DNA of 64,000 bases from Steromphala cineraria (taxonomy: Eukaryota; Mollusca; Gastropoda; Trochida; Trochidae), in contig OU744728.1 of the NCBI GenBank assembly GCA_916613615.1, positions 33,750,450-33,814,449 on the forward strand. The letters are read 5' to 3'. The translations under genes and the position numbers were made by a program. Shown here in pieces: positions 34,101 through 49,100 of this stretch. The number at the start of each line of letters is the position of its first letter. The first letter of the stretch is position 1. The notes under the pieces were generated by a model. That model saw only the letters and a list, made by a program, of their open reading frames with translations, searched no databases and was not told where the DNA came from.

Positions 34101-37100
34101 GGCACATTAATTAAAAAAAAGCCTTTAACAATATAAAGACTCATTCAAATGACATAGAAATGATATTCTGAATCAAGATATTTCTAAAGTAGATGAATTG
34201 TGTCTCCACAGATTAAAAAATAGAGCCATGGGCTCTGTAGCTCATCAGACTTTTGATGGAAATAGGTTTTTGAGGTTTTGACCCCTGTGACCTCATTTGG
34301 GACTCCTAATTGGCCAAGGAGTCTACGCAAAAATTTTCAGCTCTCTAGACCTTTTTTGAACTGGAGGAGAAGTTAAAAATAAGTTTTTAAGGTTTTGACC
34401 CCTGTGACCCAATTTGGGGTCATGGGGTCACAATATCTACAATTTAGAATCCCAACTGGCCAAGGAGTCTACACACAACTTACCAGCTCTCTAGACCTTT
34501 TTTGAACTGGAGGAGAAGATGAAATTAGGTTATCAAGGTTGTGACCCCTGTGACCCCATTTGGGGTCATGCATTGGATCACAAAATCTACAATTCAGAAT
34601 CCCCACTGGCCAAGGAGTCTACACACAACTTTTCAGCTCTCTAGACCTTTTGAAACTGGAGAAGAAGATGAAAATAGATTTTTAAGGTTTTGACCCCTGT
34701 CACCCCATTTGGGGTCAAGGGGTCACCAAACCTAAAATTTAGAATCCCAACTGGCCAAGGAGTCTACACACAACTTTTCAGCTCTCTAGACCTTTTTGAA
34801 CTGGAGGAGAAGTTAAAAATAGATTTTTAAGGTTTTGACCCCTGTGACCCCATTTGGGGTCATGGGGTCACAAAATCGACAATTTAGAAGATCCATTGGC
34901 TAAGGAGTTTACACACAACTTTTCAGCTCTCTAGACCTTTTGGAACTGGAGAATAAGATGAAAATAGGTTTTTAAGGTGTTGACCCCTGTGACCCCATAT
35001 GGGGTCATGGGGTCACAAAATCTACAATTTAGAATCCCCATTTGCCAAGGAGTCTGCACACAACTTTTCAGCTCTCTAGACCTTTTGGAACTGGAGAAGA
35101 TGATGAAAATAGGTTTTTAAGGTTTTGACCCCTGTGACCCATGGGGTCACAAAATCTACAATTTAGAATCCCCATTGGCTAAGGAGTTTACACACAACTT
35201 TTCAGCTCTCTAGACCTTTTGGAACTGGAGAAGAAGATGAAAACAGGTTTTTAAGGTTTTGACCCCTGTGACCCCATTCAGGGTCATGGGGTCACGAAAT
35301 CTACAATTTAGAATCCCCATTTGCATAGGAATCTGCACATAAAATTTCAGCTCTCTAGAGTCATTGGTTCTGGAGAAGAAGTAGATAGTGTGAAAAGTTT
35401 ACAGACAGACGGACTGACGCTGGACGCCATGCCATGCCATGCCATGCGCCCATCGGGTCTTTCAGACCTGAATAGCTAAAAAATGGAGCCATTCGCTCTG
35501 TAGCTCATCAGGCCTTATATTCCATTTTGCTATAGGATGTGGTCAATGTGGTTCTCCCCTTAGTAGGGGCCACAGGGTCATAATTTTGCATTTTATAACA
35601 CGACCAACCCTAAATTGAGTAAGAAGACTACCAAATCTTCAATTGACAATTTCAGATATAGGATCAAGGATTTACAAAAAAAGGTCAGGTGAATAATGAT
35701 CCTCACTAGTGAAGGATTCTGTTCACAAGATTTCAGCTTTCTAGGCCTTATGCTTTTGGAGAAGAATATGAAAATAGGTCTTAAAGGGGCAGTAGCACGT
35801 TTTTTGATAATTTTATATTTTAAAGTGTTCACTGATAATTGTTAGTTAATGCTAAATGTATTATTTTGACAGTGTCAAAAATGTCATTACACAAGCCAAT
35901 CATCCATAGTCAAAGGACAAAGTATGAAGATTCACACAAAATCCATTGGCGGCCATTTTTGTGTGAACACCTTTAATTCATTTTGTGTAAGAAAAGGAAT
36001 CGCATGGCTAACCGTTACGTTATATATTTGAATTATTACTACTCCATTTAGTTTAAATAAATTGTTTTTCAATTGGAACCATTAATTTTAATTTTCCCGA
36101 CATCACCTTATATTCCCCCTAAAAACTTGCTACTGCCCCTTTAAGGGCCTGGCCCTTATTAGGGGCCACAGGGCCACCAAAGCTAAAAATTATAATCCTC
36201 ACTAGTCAAGGAGTCTATGCAGAAAGTTTCAGCTTTCTAGGCCTTATTCTTCTGGAGCGGAAGATGAAAATAGGTTTAAAGGGCATGGCCTCTGTGGCCC
36301 TTATTGGGGCCACCAAAGCTATAAATTATAATCCTCACTAGTCAAGGAGTTGGTACACAAAGTTTCAGCTTCCTGAGCCTTATGCTTCTGGAGAAAAAGT
36401 TGAAAATGCAAGTTTATGGACGGACGGATAGACTGACGGACGCCAGACACCATGCCATGGCATAAGCCCACTGGGCCTTCAAGGTCTGATGAGCTAAAAT
36501 AGGCTTGAGACAAAGACTATATTTGATTTTCCATGTTTTTGTTACCTTTTCATTATGCCTGACAGGGAAAAACAAATAATTTGATCAATATTATATGGAT
36601 CTACCATAATAATGCTCTGGTACAATTTCTTTTGTTTTCTTTTCTATTGAACTAAGCACTCTCTCCTTAAGACATGAGTTTAGACAACTGAATGAGGATG
36701 TCTGAGTTTGAGGAATGACATGCCCACAGGTTGAGGAGGACCACAGGGAGTGAGAGGTTGCAGGGGTGGCATGTATGTAAACTCTCACCTGCCCCAGGCT
36801 TAGCGTACTGGACACCCCCTAGCCCAGATGTTTTAGTTACTGTTGTCTCCGTCTTCTTCACTGTCTGCATCCGGGTCCCACCGTCTGGAACACAACATCA
36901 ACTCTTTATGTATTTCATTCATGTGGAGGTTGTCCTTGTGCCTTCAGTGTGGATGTAGAGAGTTAAAGACAATGGTTCTTGAATGTGGTAACTCACCTTG
37001 TGTTTTGGATGCGGATGTGGTGGTAGTGGTGGTGGTGGATGAGCCGTCTGCACCAGTCTTGGTCTCTGAAGTGGTCTGTGTACCAGGTTTTACAGCCATG

Positions 37101-40100
37101 TCAGAGAACTGCTGCATCCGGCGCCGCTTGTCTTCTTCCGCCTTCTCAAACTTCTGCTTCACCACATCGCCTGCCTCCTTGTCCCTCTGCTGGCGCCGAG
37201 CTTCACGATCCACTGCAGCAGCAACATCAGCACAATCATCACAAACTCTTACATTCACTCATTCATAAACATCTACTTTTGTACATTTTAGTACAATAAT
37301 GTTCAGCTCAATCAACATCAACATTGCAAGTTAGAAGTGGTCAGTGTAGAGGCTCTTCATACACCAGAAGGTACTTACATTTATCTTTTTCTCTCACTTC
37401 TTTTAATCTTGCCCTAAGCTTTTTCCTCTCATCAAAGTCATCTGTCTTGGACATCTGCGAAAGTAAAAAATCCGACTGTAAATCATACCACAGCAACAAT
37501 AGTTTAAGAACTCATCTTCTTAACCAATATTACTTATAATTGAAAAAAGGGGAATGAAAAAAAAAAATTAAAAACAATTTGTCACTAAAACCCCGACTGT
37601 GCATCCTTGGCCTACTAAATTACTGTTTTCATTCCTCAACTAAGACATCCCATTATAAACACTACGATGTCCACTGAAAAAAGAATTGGATTAATTCTTC
37701 AATCATTCAGACATGTTCTGATCTTGGAAAATGACTGAGTACAAAACATAGAAATTCGTAAAAAATAAAATTTAAAATAAACAAAATAGCTTGTAAATTG
37801 ACACTGCACTCCTCCAAGTAAACGTTGTTTATTCTGACTCAGGTTGTATTTCACTTGCCGAGTTTTGTGTGAAGGAAGCATACATATATGGTATGTTTGG
37901 CCTTTAGAGAAACTGTATATATATTAAGCACGTTTTGAGTTAATAGAAAACACACAGTTCTTAGTTTGTTCTTTTGTATATTTCGTGTTTGGCATTTCTA
38001 TGCTATGTAGAAATATGTCTTGTAAAGTTGGAGTTTTGCATTTAGTGTGCATAAGTGCTATTGATAAATATGTCAGTCCACCCAGCTGTTAAAATGGGTA
38101 CCTGACAATTGGATGTACTGACCTACATGGTCGTGATTAGCGCTAAGTAGCAGCTGTGAAAGTACACTCCTTCGGGGTAATAATGTAGCGCGTTGAGCAT
38201 GTCTTAGGACGTGGAAAAGGAGCAATATAAGTATGCACATTATTAGTATTATTATTAGTATATTTGGAGTTTTGCATTTATTGTTCTTACATACTTGGAC
38301 TTCTGTGCTGGGACGACACTCCTTGATGCTGCTCAGTTGCCTGTAACCTGTCAGGATTCTCAATATTTGTCCTGATTTGTAAACTAAGAGCTGTAATCTA
38401 CCTTTGATAACCTGAATCAACATTAAAAATATTAATTGAACTGCCTTTGTCATCCATCCCACTTCATAAACTGAAAGAACTCGGATGTAATATAACTTGT
38501 TTGGTGGTTAAGGTCATTTAACATCTTATAAAAAATTACACAAGTCCATTGTTGGCTTGCAGTACAAACTCCTAAGATGAAATGAGCTGGTTACTGTCAA
38601 CATTTACTTGACTGCAGGACAAACTCCTAAGATGATATGAGCTGGTTACTGTCAACATTTACTTGACTGCAGTACAAACTCCTAAGATGATATGAGCTGG
38701 TTACTGTCAACATTTACTTGACTGCAGTACAAACTCCTAAGATGAAATGAGCTGGTTACTGTCAACATTTACTTGACTGCAGTACAAACTCCTAAGATGA
38801 AATGAGCTGGTTACTGTCAACATTTACTTGACTGCAGTACAAACTCCTAAGATGATATGAGCTGGTTACTGTCAACATTTACTTGACTGCAGGACAAACT
38901 CCTAAGATGAAATGAGCTGGTTACTGTCAACATTTACTTGACTGCAGGACAAACTCCTAAGATGCTATGAGCTGGTTACTGTCAACATTTACTTGACTGC
39001 AGTACAAACTCCTAAGATGAAATGAGCTGGTTACTGTCAACATTTACTTGACTGCAGTACAAACTCCTAAGATGATATGAGCTGGTTACTGTCAACATTT
39101 ACTTGACTGCAGGACAAACTCCTAAGATGCTATGAGCTGGTTACTGTCAACATTTACTTGACTGCAGTACAAACTTCTCAGATGAAATGAGCTGGTTACT
39201 GTCAACATTTACTTGACTGCAGGACAAACTCCTAAGATGCTATGAGCTGGTTACTGTCAACATTTACTTGACTGCAGGACAAACTCCTAAGATGCTATGA
39301 GCTGGTTACTGTCAACATTTACTTGACTGCAGTACAAACTCCTAAGATGCTATGAGCTGGTTACTGTCAACATTTACTTGACTGCAGAACAAACTCCTAA
39401 GATGAAATGAGCTGGTTACTGTCAACATTTACTTGACTGCACGACAAACTCCTAAGATGAAATGAGCTGGTTACTGTCAACATTTACTTGACTGCAGTAC
39501 AAACTCCTAAGATGATATGAGCTGGTTACTGTCAACATTTACTTGACTGCAGGACAAACTCCAAAGATGCTATGAGCTGGTTACTGTCAACATTTACTTG
39601 ACTGCAGGACAAACTCCTAAGATGAAATGAGCTGGTTACTGTCAACATTTACTTGACTGCAGTACAAACTCCTAAGATGCTATGAGCTGGTTACTGTCAA
39701 CATTTACTTGACTGCAGTACAAACTCCTAAGATGAAATGAGCTGGTTACTGTCAACATTTACTTGACTGCAGTACAAACTCCTAAGATGAAATGAGCTGG
39801 TTACTGTCAACATTTACTTGACTGCAGTACAAACTCCTAAGATGCTATGAGCTGGTTACTGTCAACATTTACTTGACTGCAGGACAAACTCCTAAGATGA
39901 AATGAGCTGGTTACTGTCAACATTTACTTGACTGCAGTACAAACTCCTAAGATGCTATGAGCTGGTTACTGTCAACATTTACTTGACTGCAGTACAAACT
40001 CCTAAGATGAAATGAGCTGGTTACTGTCAACATTTACTTGACTGCAGGACAAACTCCTAAGATGATATGAGCTGGTTACTGTCAACATTTACTTGACTGC

Positions 40101-43100
40101 AGGACAAACTCCTAAGATGCTATGAGCTGGTTACTGTCAACATTTACTTGACTGCAGGACAAACTCCTAAGATGCTATGAGCTGGTTACTGTCAACATTT
40201 ACTTGACTGCAGTACAAACTCCTAAGATGCTATGAGCTGGTTACTGTCAACATTTACTTGACTGCAGAACAAACTCCTAAGATGAAATGAGCTGGTTACT
40301 GTCAACATTTACTTGACTGCACGACAAACTCCTAAGATGAAATGAGCTGGTTACTGTCAACATTTACTTGACTGCAGTACAAACTCCTAAGATGATATGA
40401 GCTGGTTACTGTCAACATTTACTTGACTGCAGGACAAACTCCAAAGATGCTATGAGCTGGTTACTGTCAACATTTACTTGACTGCAGGACAAACTCCTAA
40501 GATGAAATGAGCTGGTTACTGTCAACATTTACTTGACTGCAGTACAAACTCCTAAGATGCTATGAGCTGGTTACTGTCAACATTTACTTGACTGCAGTAC
40601 AAACTCCTAAGATGAAATGAGCTGGTTACTGTCAACATTTACTTGACTGCAGTACAAACTCCTAAGATGAAATGAGCTGGTTACTGTCAACATTTACTTG
40701 ACTGCAGTACAAACTCCTAAGATGCTATGAGCTGGTTACTGTCAACATTTACTTGACTGCAGGACAAACTCCTAAGATGAAATGAGCTGGTTACTGTCAA
40801 CATTTACTTGACTGCAGTACAAACTCCTAAGATGCTATGAGCTGGTTACTGTCAACATTTACTTGACTGCAGTACAAACTCCTAAGATGAAATGAGCTGG
40901 TTACTGTCAACATTTACTTGACTGCAGGACAAACTCCTAAGATGATATGAGCTGGTTACTGTCAACATTTACTTGACTGCAGTACAAACTTCTCAGATGA
41001 AATGATCTGGTTACTGTCAACATTTACTTGACTGCAGTACAAACTCCTAAGATGAAATGAGCTGGTTACTGTCAACATTTACTTGACTGCAGTACAAACT
41101 CCTAAGATGCTATGAGCTGGTTACTGTCAACATTTACTTGACTGCAGTACAAACTCCTAAGATGAAATGAGCTGGTTACTGTCAACATTTACTTGACTGC
41201 AGTACAAACTCCTAAGATGCTATGAGCTGGTTACTGTCAACATTTACTTGACTGCAGGACAAACTCCTAAGATGAAATGAGCTGGTTACTGTCAACATTT
41301 ACTTGACTGCAGTACAAACTCCTAAGATGCTATGAGCTGGTTACTGTCAACATTTACTTGACTGCAGTACAAACTCCTAAGATGAAATGAGCTGGTTACT
41401 GTCAACATTTACTTGACTGCAGGACAAACTCCTAAGATGATATGAGCTGGTTACTGTCAACATTTACTTGACTGCAGGACAAACTCCTAAGATGCTATGA
41501 GCTGGTTACTGTCAACATTTACTTGACTGCAGGACAAACTCCTAAGATGCTATGAGCTGGTTACTGTCAACATTTACTTGACTGCAGTACAAACTCCTAA
41601 GATGAAATGAGCTGGTTACTGTCAACATTTACTTGACTGCAGTACAAACTTCTCAGATGAAATGATCTGGTTACTGTCAACATTTACTTGACTGCAGTAC
41701 AAACTCCTAAGATGAAATGAGCTGGTTACTGTCAACATTTACTTGACTGCAGTACAAACTCCTAAGATGCTATGAGCTGGTTACTGTCAACATTTACTTG
41801 ACTGCAGGACAAACTCCTAAGATGAAATGAGCTGGTTACTGTCAACATTTACTTGACTGCAGTACAAACTCCTAAGATGCTATGAGCTGGTTACTGTCAA
41901 CATTTACTTGACTGCAGAAAATTTGCAATATTTCATTCAGTCAAATGTTTGCTTTCTCGTTTGTAATTTTCTTCAAAAATTGTGACTATACAATACTGTT
42001 CAACCGTCAAAACATGCAAACTATCTGTTTGTTTCTCCTATGCTTCTAACACACCATGAACACTACTATTTCACATGGAATGGGGACAGGCAGAAATCAT
42101 ATCTATCAACCAAAACACAGATTTCTGTAACCTGTGTTACACAGAGTTGTTTTGAGCATGAATTAGTGATATAATCCGCTGCAACTGTCTATGAGATAAT
42201 ATAAGTGTAACATGCAATGCATAGAGGTGGAAGGATGTTCTGAGAAGGTTGCTGTAAGCATAGTGTCAAAGATACGGACAAGAACACACCTCCTTGAAGC
42301 CTCAATCTGCCTTGCGCAATAGTTAGCTGTGAACACAACCTTGAGCATTAAGCACTTCTATCAAGCAACATAAAGATAAGTTGATACGGACACCATGTAA
42401 GAAAAAAAAAGCTTCTTGCGTTGACCGTTCTGATAGTGGAAGCAATCAATGGCAAGGTATAGAGAGTTCGAATCAAGGAAGCCCACAAGTTGCCAGGTAT
42501 CTAGAGTACTCCTCATGTTCGCCCACAACTTGCCAGGTATCTAGAGTACTCCTCATGTTCGCCCACAACTTGCCAGGTATTTAGAGTACTCCTCATGTTC
42601 GCCCACAAGTTGCCAGGTACTTAGAGTACTCCCAATGTTGACTAGTTGCCAGGTATTTAGAGTACTCCTCATGTTCGCCCACAAGTTGCCAGGTATTTAG
42701 AGTACTCCTCATGTTCACCCACAAGTTGCCAGGTATTTAGAGTACTCCTCATGTTCACCCACAACTTGCCAGGTACTTAGAGTACTCCTCATGTTCGCCC
42801 ACAACTTGCCAGGTATCTAGAGTACTCCTCATGTTCGCCCACAACTTGCCAGGTATTTAGAGTACTCCTCATGTTCGCCCACAAGTTGCCAGGTACTTAG
42901 AGTACTCCCAATGTTGACTAGTTGCCAGGTATTTAGAGTACTCCTCATGTTCGCCCACAAGTTGCCAGGTATTTAGAGTACTCCTCATGTTCGCCCACAA
43001 GTTGCCAGGTATTTAGAGTACTCCTCATGTTCGCCCACAAGTTGCCAGGTACTTAGAGTACTCCCAATGTTGACTAGTTGCCAGGTACTTAGAGTACTCC

Positions 43101-46100
43101 TCATGTTCACCCACAAGTTGACAGGTATTTAGAGTACTCCTCATGTTCGCCCACAAGTTGCCAGGTATTTAGAGTACTCCTCATGTTCACCCACAAGTTG
43201 CCAGGTATTTAGAGTACTCCTCATGTTCGCCCACAAGTTGCCAGGTACTTAGAGTACTCCTCATGTTCGCCCACAACTTGCCAGGTATTTAGAGTACTCC
43301 TCATGTTCGCCCACAAGTTGCCAGGTATTTAGAGTACTCCTCATGTTCGCCCACAAGTTGCCAGGTATTTAGAGTACTCCTCATGTTCACCCACAAGTTG
43401 CCAGGTACTTAGAGTACTCCTCATGTTCGCCCACAAGTTGCCAGGTATTTAGAGTACTCCCAATGTTGACTAGTTGCCAGGTACTTAGAGTACTCCTCAT
43501 GTTCGCCCACAAGTTGCCAGGTATTTAGAGTACTCCTCATGTTCGCCCACAAGTTGCCAGGTATTTAGAGTACTCCCAATGTTTGCCCACAAGTTGCCAG
43601 GTACTTAGAGTACTCCTCATGTTCGCCCACAACTTGCCAGGTATTTAGAGTACTCCTCATGTTTGCCCACAAGTTGCCAGGTATTTAGAGTACTCCCAAT
43701 GTTGACTAGTTGCCAGGTATTTAGAGTACTCCTCATGTTCGCCCACAAGTTGCCAGGTATTTAGAGTACTCCTCATGTTCGCCCACAAGTTGCCAGGTAT
43801 CTAGAGTACTCCTCATGTTCACCCACAAGTTGCCAGGTACTTAGAGTACTCCTCATGTTCGCCCACAACTTGCCAGGTATTTAGAGTACTCCTCATGTTC
43901 GCCCACAAGTTGCCAGGTATTTAGAGTACTCCCAATGTTGACTAGTTGCCAGGTATTTAGAGTACTCCTCATGTTCGCCCACAAGTTGCCAGGTATTTAG
44001 AGTACTCCTCATGTTCGCCCACAAGTTGCCAGGTATTTAGAGTACTCCTCATGTTCACCCACAAGTTGCCAGGTATTTAGAGTACTCTCCATGTTCACCC
44101 ACAAGTTGCCAGGTATTTAGAGTACTCCTCATGTTCACCCACAAGTTGCCAGGTATTTAGAGTACTCCTCATGTTCGCCCACAACTTGCCAGGTATTTAG
44201 AGTACTCCTCATGTTCACCAACAAGTTGCCAGGTATTTAGAGTACTCCTCATGTTCACCCACAAGTTGCCAGGTATTCAGAGTACTCCTCATGTTCACCC
44301 ACAAGTTGCCAGGTATTTAGAGTACTCCCAATGTTCACCCACAAGTTGCCAGGTATTAAGAGTACTCCTCATGTTCGCCCACAAGTTGCCAGGTATTTAG
44401 AGTACTCTCCATGTTCACCCACAAGTTGACAGGTATTTAGAGTACTCCCAATGTTTGCCCACAAGTTGCCAGGTATTTAGAGTACTCTCCATGTTCACCC
44501 ACAAGTTGACAGGTATTTAGAGTACTCCCAATGTTTGCCCACAAGTTGCCAGGTATTTAGAGTACTCTCCATGTTCACCCACAAGTTGACAGGTATTTAG
44601 AGTACTCCCAATGTTTGCCCACAAGTTGCCAGGTATTAAGAGTACTCTCCATGTTCACCCACAAGTTGACAGGTATTTAGAGTACTCCCAATGTTTGCCC
44701 ACAAGTTGCCAGGTATTTAGAGTACTCTCCATGTTCACCCACAAGTTGACAGGTATTTAGAGTACTCCCAATGTTTGCCCACAAGTTGCCAGGTATTTAG
44801 AGTACTCTCCATGTTCACCCACAAGTTGACAGGTATTTAGAGTACTCCCAATGTTTGCCCACAACTTGCCAGGTATTTAGAGTACTCCTCATGTTCACCA
44901 ACAAGTTGCCAGGTATTTAGAGTACTCTCCATGTTCACCCACAAGTTGACAGGTATTTAGAGTACTCCCAATGTTCGCCCATAAGTTGACAGGTATTTAG
45001 AGTACTCCTCATGTTTGCCCACAAGTTGCCAGGTATTTAGAGTACTCCTCATGTTCACCCACAAGTTGCCAGGTATTAAGGGTACTCTCCATGTTCACCC
45101 ACAAGTTGACAGGTATTTAGAGTACTCCCAATGTTTGCCCACAAGTTGCCAGGTATTTAGAGTACTCTCCATGTTCACCCACAAGTTGACAGGTATTTAG
45201 AGTACTCCCAATGTTTGCCCACAAGTTGCCAGGTATTTAGAGTACTCTCCATGTTCACCCACAAGTTGACAGGTATTTAGAGTACTCCCAATGTTTGCCC
45301 ACAACTTGCCAGGTATTTAGAGTACTCCTCATGTTCACCAACAAGTTGCCAGGTATTTAGAGTACTCTCCATGTTCACCCACAAGTTGACAGGTATTTAG
45401 AGTACTCCCAATGTTCGCCCATAAGTTGACAGGTATTTAGAGTACTCCTCATGTTTGCCCACAAGTTGCCAGGTATTTAGAGTACTCCTCATGTTCACCC
45501 ACAAGTTGCCAGGTATTTAGAGTACTCTCCATGTTCACCCACAAGTTGACAGGTATTTAGAGTACTCCCAATGTTTGCCCACAAGTTGCCAGGTATTAAG
45601 AGTACTCCCAATGTTCGCCCACAAGTTGCCAGGTATTTAGAGTACTCCTCATGTTCACCCACAAGTTGACAGGTATTTAGAGTACTCCTCATGTTCACCC
45701 ACAAGTTGCCAGGTATTTAGAGTACTCCTCATGTTCACCCACAAGTTGCCAGGTATTCAGAGTACTCCTCATGTTCACCCACAAGTTGCCAGGTATTTAG
45801 AGTACTCTTCATGTTCAGCCACAAGTTGCCAGGTATTTAGAGTACTCCCAATGTTCACCCACAAGTTGCCAGGTATTTAGAGTACTCTCCATGTTCACCC
45901 ACAATTTGACAGGTATTTAGAGTACTCCTCATGTTCACCCACAAGTTGCCAGGTATTTAGAGTACTCACCATGTTCACCCACAAGTTGACAGGTATTTAG
46001 AGTACTCCCAATGTTTGCCCACAAGTTGCCAGGTATTTAGAGTACTCTCCATGTTCACCCACAAGTTGCCAGGTATTTAGAGTACTCCCAATGTTCACCC

Positions 46101-49100
46101 ACACAAGTTGCCAGGTATTTAGAGTACTCCTCATGTTCGCCAACAAGTTGCCAGGTATTTAGAGTACTCCCAATGTTCGCCCACAAGTTGCCAGGTATTC
46201 AGAGTACTCCTCATGTTCACCCACACAAGTTGCCAGGTATTTAGAGTACTCCCAATGTTCACCCACACAAGTTGCCAGGTATTTAGAGTACTCCCAATGT
46301 TCACCCACAAGTTGCCAGGTATTAAGAGTACTCCCAATGTTCACCCACACAAGTTGCCAGGTATTTAGAGTACTCCCAATGTTCGCCCACAAGTTGCCAG
46401 GTATTTAGAGTACTCCCAATGTTCACCCACACAAGTTGCCAGGTATTTAGAGTACTCTCCATGTTCACCCACAAGTTGCCAGGTATTTAGAGTACTCCTC
46501 ATGTTCACCCACAAGTTGCCAGGTATTTAGAGTACTCCCAATGTTTGCCAACAAGTTGCCAGGTATTAAGAGTACTCTCCATGTTCACCCACAAGTTGCC
46601 AGGTATTTAAAGTACTCTCCATGTTCATCCACAAGTTGCCAGGTATTTAGAGTACTCCTCATGTTCACCCACAAGTTGCCAGGTATTTAGAGTACTCCTG
46701 ATGTTCACCAACAAGTTGCCAGGTATTTAGAGTACTCCCCATGTTCACCCACAAGTTGGAAGCCAGCAAGTTGCCAGGTATTTAGAGTTCACCCTCATGG
46801 AAGCCCACAAGTTGCCAGGTATTTAGAGTACTCCCCATGTTCACCCACACAAGTTGCCAGGTATTTAGAGTACTCCCCATGTTCACCCACAAGTTGGAAG
46901 CCAGCAAGTTGCCAGGTATTTAGAGTACTCCTCATGTTCGCCCACAAGTTGCCAGGTATTTAGAGTTCACCCTCATGGAAGCCAGCAAGTTGCAGAGAAA
47001 TCAAAGTGCACAGCAAATATATGTCCTATCAACAAACTGCTCTCATCACACTGCACACATGCTGGTATTCTAGGATAAGGATAGAAGAATAATAATTACA
47101 TATATAGGCAGCAAATTAATCCTCAGTTTAAGAGACGAATCTGCAAAATGTTTACATAGGTATGAAAAAAAGTTAGCCAAATTTCAATTTCAATTGAAAA
47201 CGCAAAATGTTAAAGGATGAAGAAGTAAGACAATCTAAGCCACCACAACACAGGAGGATTTTTCAATACTGTATTCGTCCTATTAAGCGCCCCGGGCGCT
47301 TTGCTTAAAAAAATCCAAAGGGGGCGCTTATTAGGATACCCCAGAAGGGGGGGGGGGGGGCGCTTATTAGGAATATGCGCTCTGTTATATGGAAATTTGT
47401 AATAGGGGGCGCTTATTAGGTAGGGGGCGCTTAATAGGACGAATACGGTATATCAAGTTTTAATTAGCAAGGCCTTTTGGTTTTTAAGTTCTGGTCCAGA
47501 AAGTCACTTGAAAAGGCCAAAAATACTGGATGAAGAAGAAGTAAGAAGAAATCCCCAAAAGGCATCACTATGCATGTTGATTGTTCCGTATAGCCTATCT
47601 TGTTTCAATTTCATTATGTTAACATTTAGAAATAACATTTCGTTTTAAATTGTGTGACCATTTTGCCTTCATAAACCTCTGACTATGGAACTTAAACTTA
47701 ACATGACATAAGTAGCAAATTGAGAGAAGTTTCTATTCATTAATATGTGGCTTGAAAACTTATTAGGCATAACAAAGCGGTCAATTATCGAGCGAATGGT
47801 TGCATAACAAATAAGTAGGTGACATAAAGGAGATAAGCTCACTAATACCCCGACCATGCATCCCTGACAAACTTAATTACTACTTACTTCCCAAAACTTA
47901 GACATCCCATTATCCAGACCATTAATAGACATTTTTTGAGGAATTGACAATTGGTCAGACAAATTCTTATCTTAGAAAATGACTTGACATTTGTAAAAAA
48001 TAGAGCCATTGGCTCTGTAGCTCATCAGGCATCATATCAAGTTTGCTTTATACAGGCAAGATGAGCTAAAAATGAAACTGATGTTACCTATTGCAAGAAA
48101 ACCTATAAAAATATTACAAAACAAATGTATTATTATTCAACACTTTTTAGATCGCCAAAATCAGACACTGAAAGAAGTCCACACTAAAATATCCAAGGAG
48201 AAATAAATTTGCCATAGACTGTCATCTAATGGAGAAAAATAGGTTTTTAAGATTGTGACCCCTGTGACCCTATTTGGGGTCATGGGGTCACAAAAACCTA
48301 CAGTTTAGAATCCCAATTGGCCAAGGAGTCTACATGCAGTCTTTCAGCTCAATAGACCTTTTAGGAGCTAAAGATGATGAAAATAGGTTTTTAAGGTTGT
48401 GACCCCTGTGACCCTATTTGGGGTCATGGGGTCACGAAATCTACAATTTAGAATCCGAATTGGCCAAGGAGTCTGCACATATAATTTCAGCTCTCTAGAC
48501 CTTTTAGAACTGGAGAAGAAGATGAAAATAGGTTTTTAAGGTTGTGACCCCTGTGACCCTATTTGGGGTCACAGGTTCACCAAAGTTATAAATTAGAATC
48601 CCCATTGTCCAAGGAGTCTGCACATATAATTTTTAACTCTCTACTCCTTTTGGAACTGGAGAAGAAGATGAAAATAGGTATTTAAGGTTGTGACCCCTGT
48701 GACTCTATTTGGTGTCACAGGGTCACCAAAGTTACAAATTGGAATCCCCATTGGCCAAGGAGTCTGCACATATAATTTTTAACTCTCTAGTCCTTCTGGA
48801 ACTGGAGAAGAAGATGAAAATAGGTATTTAAGGTTGTGACCCCTGTGACCCTAGTTGGGGTCACAGGGTCACCAAAGTTACAAATTAGAATCCCCATTGT
48901 CCAAGGAGTCTGCACATATAATTTTTAACTCTCTAGTCCTTCTGGAAATGGAGAAGAAGATGAAAATAGGTATTTAAGGTTGTGACCCCTGTGACCCTAT
49001 TTGGGGTCACAGGGTCACCAAAGTTACAAATTAGAATCTCCATTGTCCAAGGAGTCTGCACATATAATTTTTAACTCTCTACTCCTTTTGGAACTGGAGA

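Noticed and set aside
38285..38375. Possible extra exon on the minus strand ([17 protein letters not shown])
   Set aside because: Signals are weak and its phases do not fit between exon 1 (ends phase 0) and exon 2 (starts phase 0).
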